Assembly: GCA_937907585.1 (NCBI GenBank)
Contig: CALCVH010000011.1
Span: 1-9,523 of the forward strand
DNA from: an uncultured Bacillota bacterium
GTDB taxonomy: Bacteria; Bacillota_I; Bacilli_A; Izemoplasmatales; UBA1188
Reading direction: 5' to 3'
Length of the DNA: 9,523 nucleotides
Both the position numbers and the translations under genes were made by a program. Position 1 is the first letter of the stretch, and every line of letters starts with the position of its first letter. Positions 6,849 through 9,523 of the stretch are shown here, one piece after another. The notes beneath the pieces were generated by a model. The model ran no database searches and was not told the DNA's origin. It saw nothing but the letters and a program-made list of their open reading frames with translations.

Positions 6849-9247
6849 TGAATAAGTTTTTTAATTCAAAAGATGAATTTATAAATGAATTTAAGGACAG
6901 ACTAAAGAATAAATATTTAGTTACAGTTGAAGATTCTAGCGATAGAATGCGCTACAACATCCTATCATCAATGATTATGGATTATTCATCTGATAACTGG
7001 ATAGAATCTAATAAAAAAATAGAAAATAGAACTTCTAAAGAAGTGTTCTATTTCTCGATGGAATTTTTACTTGGTAGACAAACTAAATCCAATATTAACT
7101 CTCTAGGTATTGAAGACGTTATTAAAGAGGGATTTAAAGAACTAAATATTGATTTAGATAGCGTATTAGAAAAAGAAAAAGATCCAGGACTAGGTAATGG
7201 TGGATTAGGTAGACTCGCTGCCTGTTACTTTGATAGCTTATCAAGTTTAAAATATCCCGCAATGGGCCACACCATCAGATATAGATATGGACTCTTTAGA
7301 CAAAAAATCAAAAATGGTTATCAAGAAGAAAGACCAGATGATTGGCTATCTGATGGATTCAATTATGAAATTAGAAAGGAAGAGGATGCGATTGAAATAC
7401 CACTATACGGGTATGTTTCATATGATGATGGAAAGATCGAATACCATCCTGATGAATATATAAAAGCGGTTCCTTATGATGTGCCTATTATTGGATATAG
7501 AAACAAAATGGTTAATACATTAAGGCTTTGGAACGCTGAACCAGGAAAAAAATATCCAATAAATAAATCAGCTTTTGATTATGAAAATGATATCAAAAAC
7601 ATCTGTGGATTCTTATATCCAGATGATTCTAGTGAAAACGGTAAAAGATTACGTCTAGTTCAACAATATTTCTTTAGCGCTGCGGGTATTAATTCAATCT
7701 GTAAGAATGAAAAGAAAAAATATGGAACACTATCTAACCTTGATAAACACGCAATCCTTCATTTGAATGATACTCATCCTGCGATTATAATTTCAGAACT
7801 CATGAGAATATTATTAGATGAAGAAAATATGGAATGGAATGATGCCTTTAAGATCACATCAAATATGGTATGTTATACTAACCACACTCTTTTAAAAGAA
7901 GCTTTAGAAGTGTGGAGAGCTGATTTTATTAGGTCAATTATCCCAAGAAACATGCAGATAATTGATGAGATAAACAGAAGATTCGTAGATGGATTATATC
8001 AAAAAGGATATAAGAAAGATTTTGTTGATCAAGTTGCGATTATCAAAGATGGAAACGTTCATATGGCGAACCTTCTAGTCCATACAAGCTTTAAAGTAAA
8101 TGGGGTTGCGGAACTTCATTCATCACTTCTTAAAAATGTTACAATGAAGGCTTTTGATTATCTATATCCAAATAAATTCACAAATGTCACAAATGGTGTT
8201 ACACCAAGAAGATGGATAATGGATTCTAACCCTGGACTATCTAGCTTTTTAGATAAATACGCTAAAGGTTGGAGAGATGATATCACTAAATTTAAGAATT
8301 TATCTAAAGTAATTGATAACAAAGATGTTCTTGATGAATTTATAGAAATAAAACATGAAAATAAAGTTCGTCTTGCGAACTATATTAATTCTCATCAAAA
8401 AACTCTCATTCATAAAGTAAATCCTGATTTTATCTTTGATGTACAGGTTAAAAGACTTCATGAATATAAAAGACAATTATTAAATATTCTTCATATCATG
8501 TATCTATATGATAGGCTTAAAAGCGACATAGAATATAGAAATAGTTTTAAACCAACTTGTTTCATCTTTGGCGCAAAAGCTGCGAGCGGATATTATTTCG
8601 CTAAAAAGGTTATTAAGCTAATCAATACTGTATCAAAAGTAATAGATCAAGATGAAGAAATGTCTAAATATCTACAAGTTATCTTTATCGAGAACTATTC
8701 AGTAAGTTTATCAGAATTAATAATGCCTGCAGTAGAAGTATCTGAACAGATATCTCTAGCTTCTTATGAAGCGAGTGGAACTGGAAACATGAAAGCGATG
8801 ATGAATGGCTCAATCACAATAGGTACTTTAGATGGCGCAAATGTCGAGATATTTGATGCGGTAGGAAAAGAAAATATGGAAATTTTTGGTTATACTAAAG
8901 ATGAAGTTCAATCTTCAAAATCTTTATATAATCCAAGAAATTTCTATGAAGTTGTGCCAATTATCAAATCAACTGTCGATAATCTAATTAATGGAAGCTT
9001 AAAAACTGAAAATAAAGATGAATTCAGAGAAATATATGATAAGTTAGTTTATTCTGATCCATATATGGTATTAGGCGATTTTATGAGCTATAAGAAAGCT
9101 CAAGAAAACGTTAATGAAATCTATAAAGATAAATATAGATTCGCTAAAATTGAATTAATTAACACGATGAATTCATATATCTTCTCAAGTGATAGATCGA
9201 TTGAAGAATACGCTAAAAATATTTGGGAAATCCCTAAATTAGATTAA
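6848..9247 (+). CDS. glgP: Glycogen phosphorylase (GT35)
   Basis: It removes glucose from the non-reducing ends of glycogen with phosphate, releasing glucose-1-phosphate, with pyridoxal phosphate (PLP) as cofactor. The 799-residue product is a full-length bacterial GT35 enzyme. Motifs in order: VFYFSMEFLLGR (66-77), DPGLGNGGLGRLAACYFDSL (112-131), then the RYRYGLF segment, LHLNDTHPA, YTNHTLLKEALE, NVTNGVTPRRW, VQVKRLHEYKRQLLN, and EASGTGNMKAMMNG, whose K649 is the PLP Schiff-base lysine, followed by TIGTLDGANVEI. The PLP motif has Ala where KFMLN is common, and KDPGLG where EPDAGLG is usual; both look tolerable. It begins one base inside the stop of the glgD-glgA fusion and ends the glycogen set. 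Maltodextrin phosphorylase is a close relative, but the neighbours argue for glycogen. Confidence 0.96.
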   Translation: MNKFFNSKDEFINEFKDRLKNKYLVTVEDSSDRMRYNILSSMIMDYSSDNWIESNKKIENRTSKEVFYFSMEFLLGRQTKSNINSLGIEDVIKEGFKELNIDLDSVLEKEKDPGLGNGGLGRLAACYFDSLSSLKYPAMGHTIRYRYGLFRQKIKNGYQEERPDDWLSDGFNYEIRKEEDAIEIPLYGYVSYDDGKIEYHPDEYIKAVPYDVPIIGYRNKMVNTLRLWNAEPGKKYPINKSAFDYENDIKNICGFLYPDDSSENGKRLRLVQQYFFSAAGINSICKNEKKKYGTLSNLDKHAILHLNDTHPAIIISELMRILLDEENMEWNDAFKITSNMVCYTNHTLLKEALEVWRADFIRSIIPRNMQIIDEINRRFVDGLYQKGYKKDFVDQVAIIKDGNVHMANLLVHTSFKVNGVAELHSSLLKNVTMKAFDYLYPNKFTNVTNGVTPRRWIMDSNPGLSSFLDKYAKGWRDDITKFKNLSKVIDNKDVLDEFIEIKHENKVRLANYINSHQKTLIHKVNPDFIFDVQVKRLHEYKRQLLNILHIMYLYDRLKSDIEYRNSFKPTCFIFGAKAASGYYFAKKVIKLINTVSKVIDQDEEMSKYLQVIFIENYSVSLSELIMPAVEVSEQISLASYEASGTGNMKAMMNGSITIGTLDGANVEIFDAVGKENMEIFGYTKDEVQSSKSLYNPRNFYEVVPIIKSTVDNLINGSLKTENKDEFREIYDKLVYSDPYMVLGDFMSYKKAQENVNEIYKDKYRFAKIELINTMNSYIFSSDRSIEEYAKNIWEIPKLD

Positions 9248-9248
9248 G

Positions 9249-9523
9249 ATGGAATATAAAATAGTTAGAAAAAAGAAAAAGAACGCATCTATCACCTTAA
9301 ATAACGGATTAGTTACAGTGTCAGTTCCTATTCTTTTTACAGATAAGATGATTGAAGAATTTATTAAACAATCTGAACCTTGGATTAAATCTCATATCGA
9401 TAAATCGATTGATTCAACAATTCTTGAATCTATTATAGAAGGAGAGACCATCTATATATTAGGAAATCCATTAATAGTTAGAATAATTATTAATACAGTT
9501 AACTATATTTATATAAATGATGG
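9249..9523 (+). CDS. YgjP/SprT-like (DUF45) metallopeptidase family protein, N-terminal part; runs off the right edge
   Basis: Ninety-one complete codons are visible. The product begins MEYKIVRKKKKNASITLNNG, then LVTVSVP (21-27), a helix with EEFIKQSEPWIKSHIDK (36-52) and a GETIYILGNPLIV segment (65-77). This order (a basic strand, the V-x-V-x-x-P strand, I-x-x-F-x-x-x-x-x-x-W-I, then GExxxxLG) is the N-terminal pattern of YgjP-type putative zinc peptidases. The HExxH metal site expected further on is outside the window, so activity cannot be judged. The ATG at 9249 is one base after the glgP stop. There is no clear Shine-Dalgarno, so translation may depend on ribosomes finishing glgP. No functional link to glycogen is evident; it may simply share the transcript. 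Confidence 0.7.
   Translation, partial: MEYKIVRKKKKNASITLNNGLVTVSVPILFTDKMIEEFIKQSEPWIKSHIDKSIDSTILESIIEGETIYILGNPLIVRIIINTVNYIYIND

Noticed and set aside
1..9523. Promoters, riboswitches, intrinsic terminators, tRNAs, insertion sequences, CRISPR or attachment repeats.
   Set aside because: I found no GC-rich hairpin followed by a T run outside coding logic, no inverted-repeat ends and no regularly spaced repeats; almost all bases are protein coding. Weak promoters inside genes cannot be excluded by eye.

Overview
The window is AT-rich (roughly 30% G+C by eye) and every gene lies on the plus strand. The gene families, the glgB-glgC-glgD-glgA-glgP order and the AT-rich codon use (AGA for Arg, TAT for Tyr) point to a low-G+C member of the Bacilli/Firmicutes, possibly a reduced-genome lineage near Erysipelotrichales, RF39 or the Acholeplasma side. 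That placement is inference. A standard code is supported: Trp is TGG, a UGA-reading release factor (RF2) is present, and its own gene stops at TGA.

Layout: 1-696 is the 3' part of prfB (RF2). 689-1444 is recX. 1437-3302 is glgB (branching enzyme). 3305-4426 is glgC (ADP-glucose pyrophosphorylase). 4419-6848 is one 809-codon gene joining a complete GlgD to a complete GlgA. 6848-9247 is glgP (glycogen phosphorylase). From 9249 to the right edge is the start of a YgjP/SprT-like metallopeptidase gene. Only 3 bases in the window lie between genes (3303-3304 and 9248). Three of the junctions overlap by exactly 8 bases and one by 1 base. I see no terminator or promoter, so the set looks like part of one long, translationally coupled transcription unit.

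Function: GlgC, probably helped by the non-catalytic GlgD part, makes ADP-glucose from glucose-1-phosphate and ATP. GlgA adds the glucose to alpha-1,4-glucan, GlgB puts in alpha-1,6 branches, and GlgP releases glucose-1-phosphate again. This is a complete glycogen synthesis and mobilisation module, apart from a debranching enzyme, which is not in the window.

The most notable feature is the GlgD-GlgA fusion. It would tether the regulatory-type subunit of the ADP-glucose-forming enzyme to the synthase that consumes ADP-glucose. GlgD is complete almost to its usual end, GlgA begins at its normal first strand, and only about five residues separate them. Other observations are a divergent GlgC substrate/activator region, housekeeping genes (prfB, recX) locked to the glycogen genes, and an unusual codon context before Ala codons.
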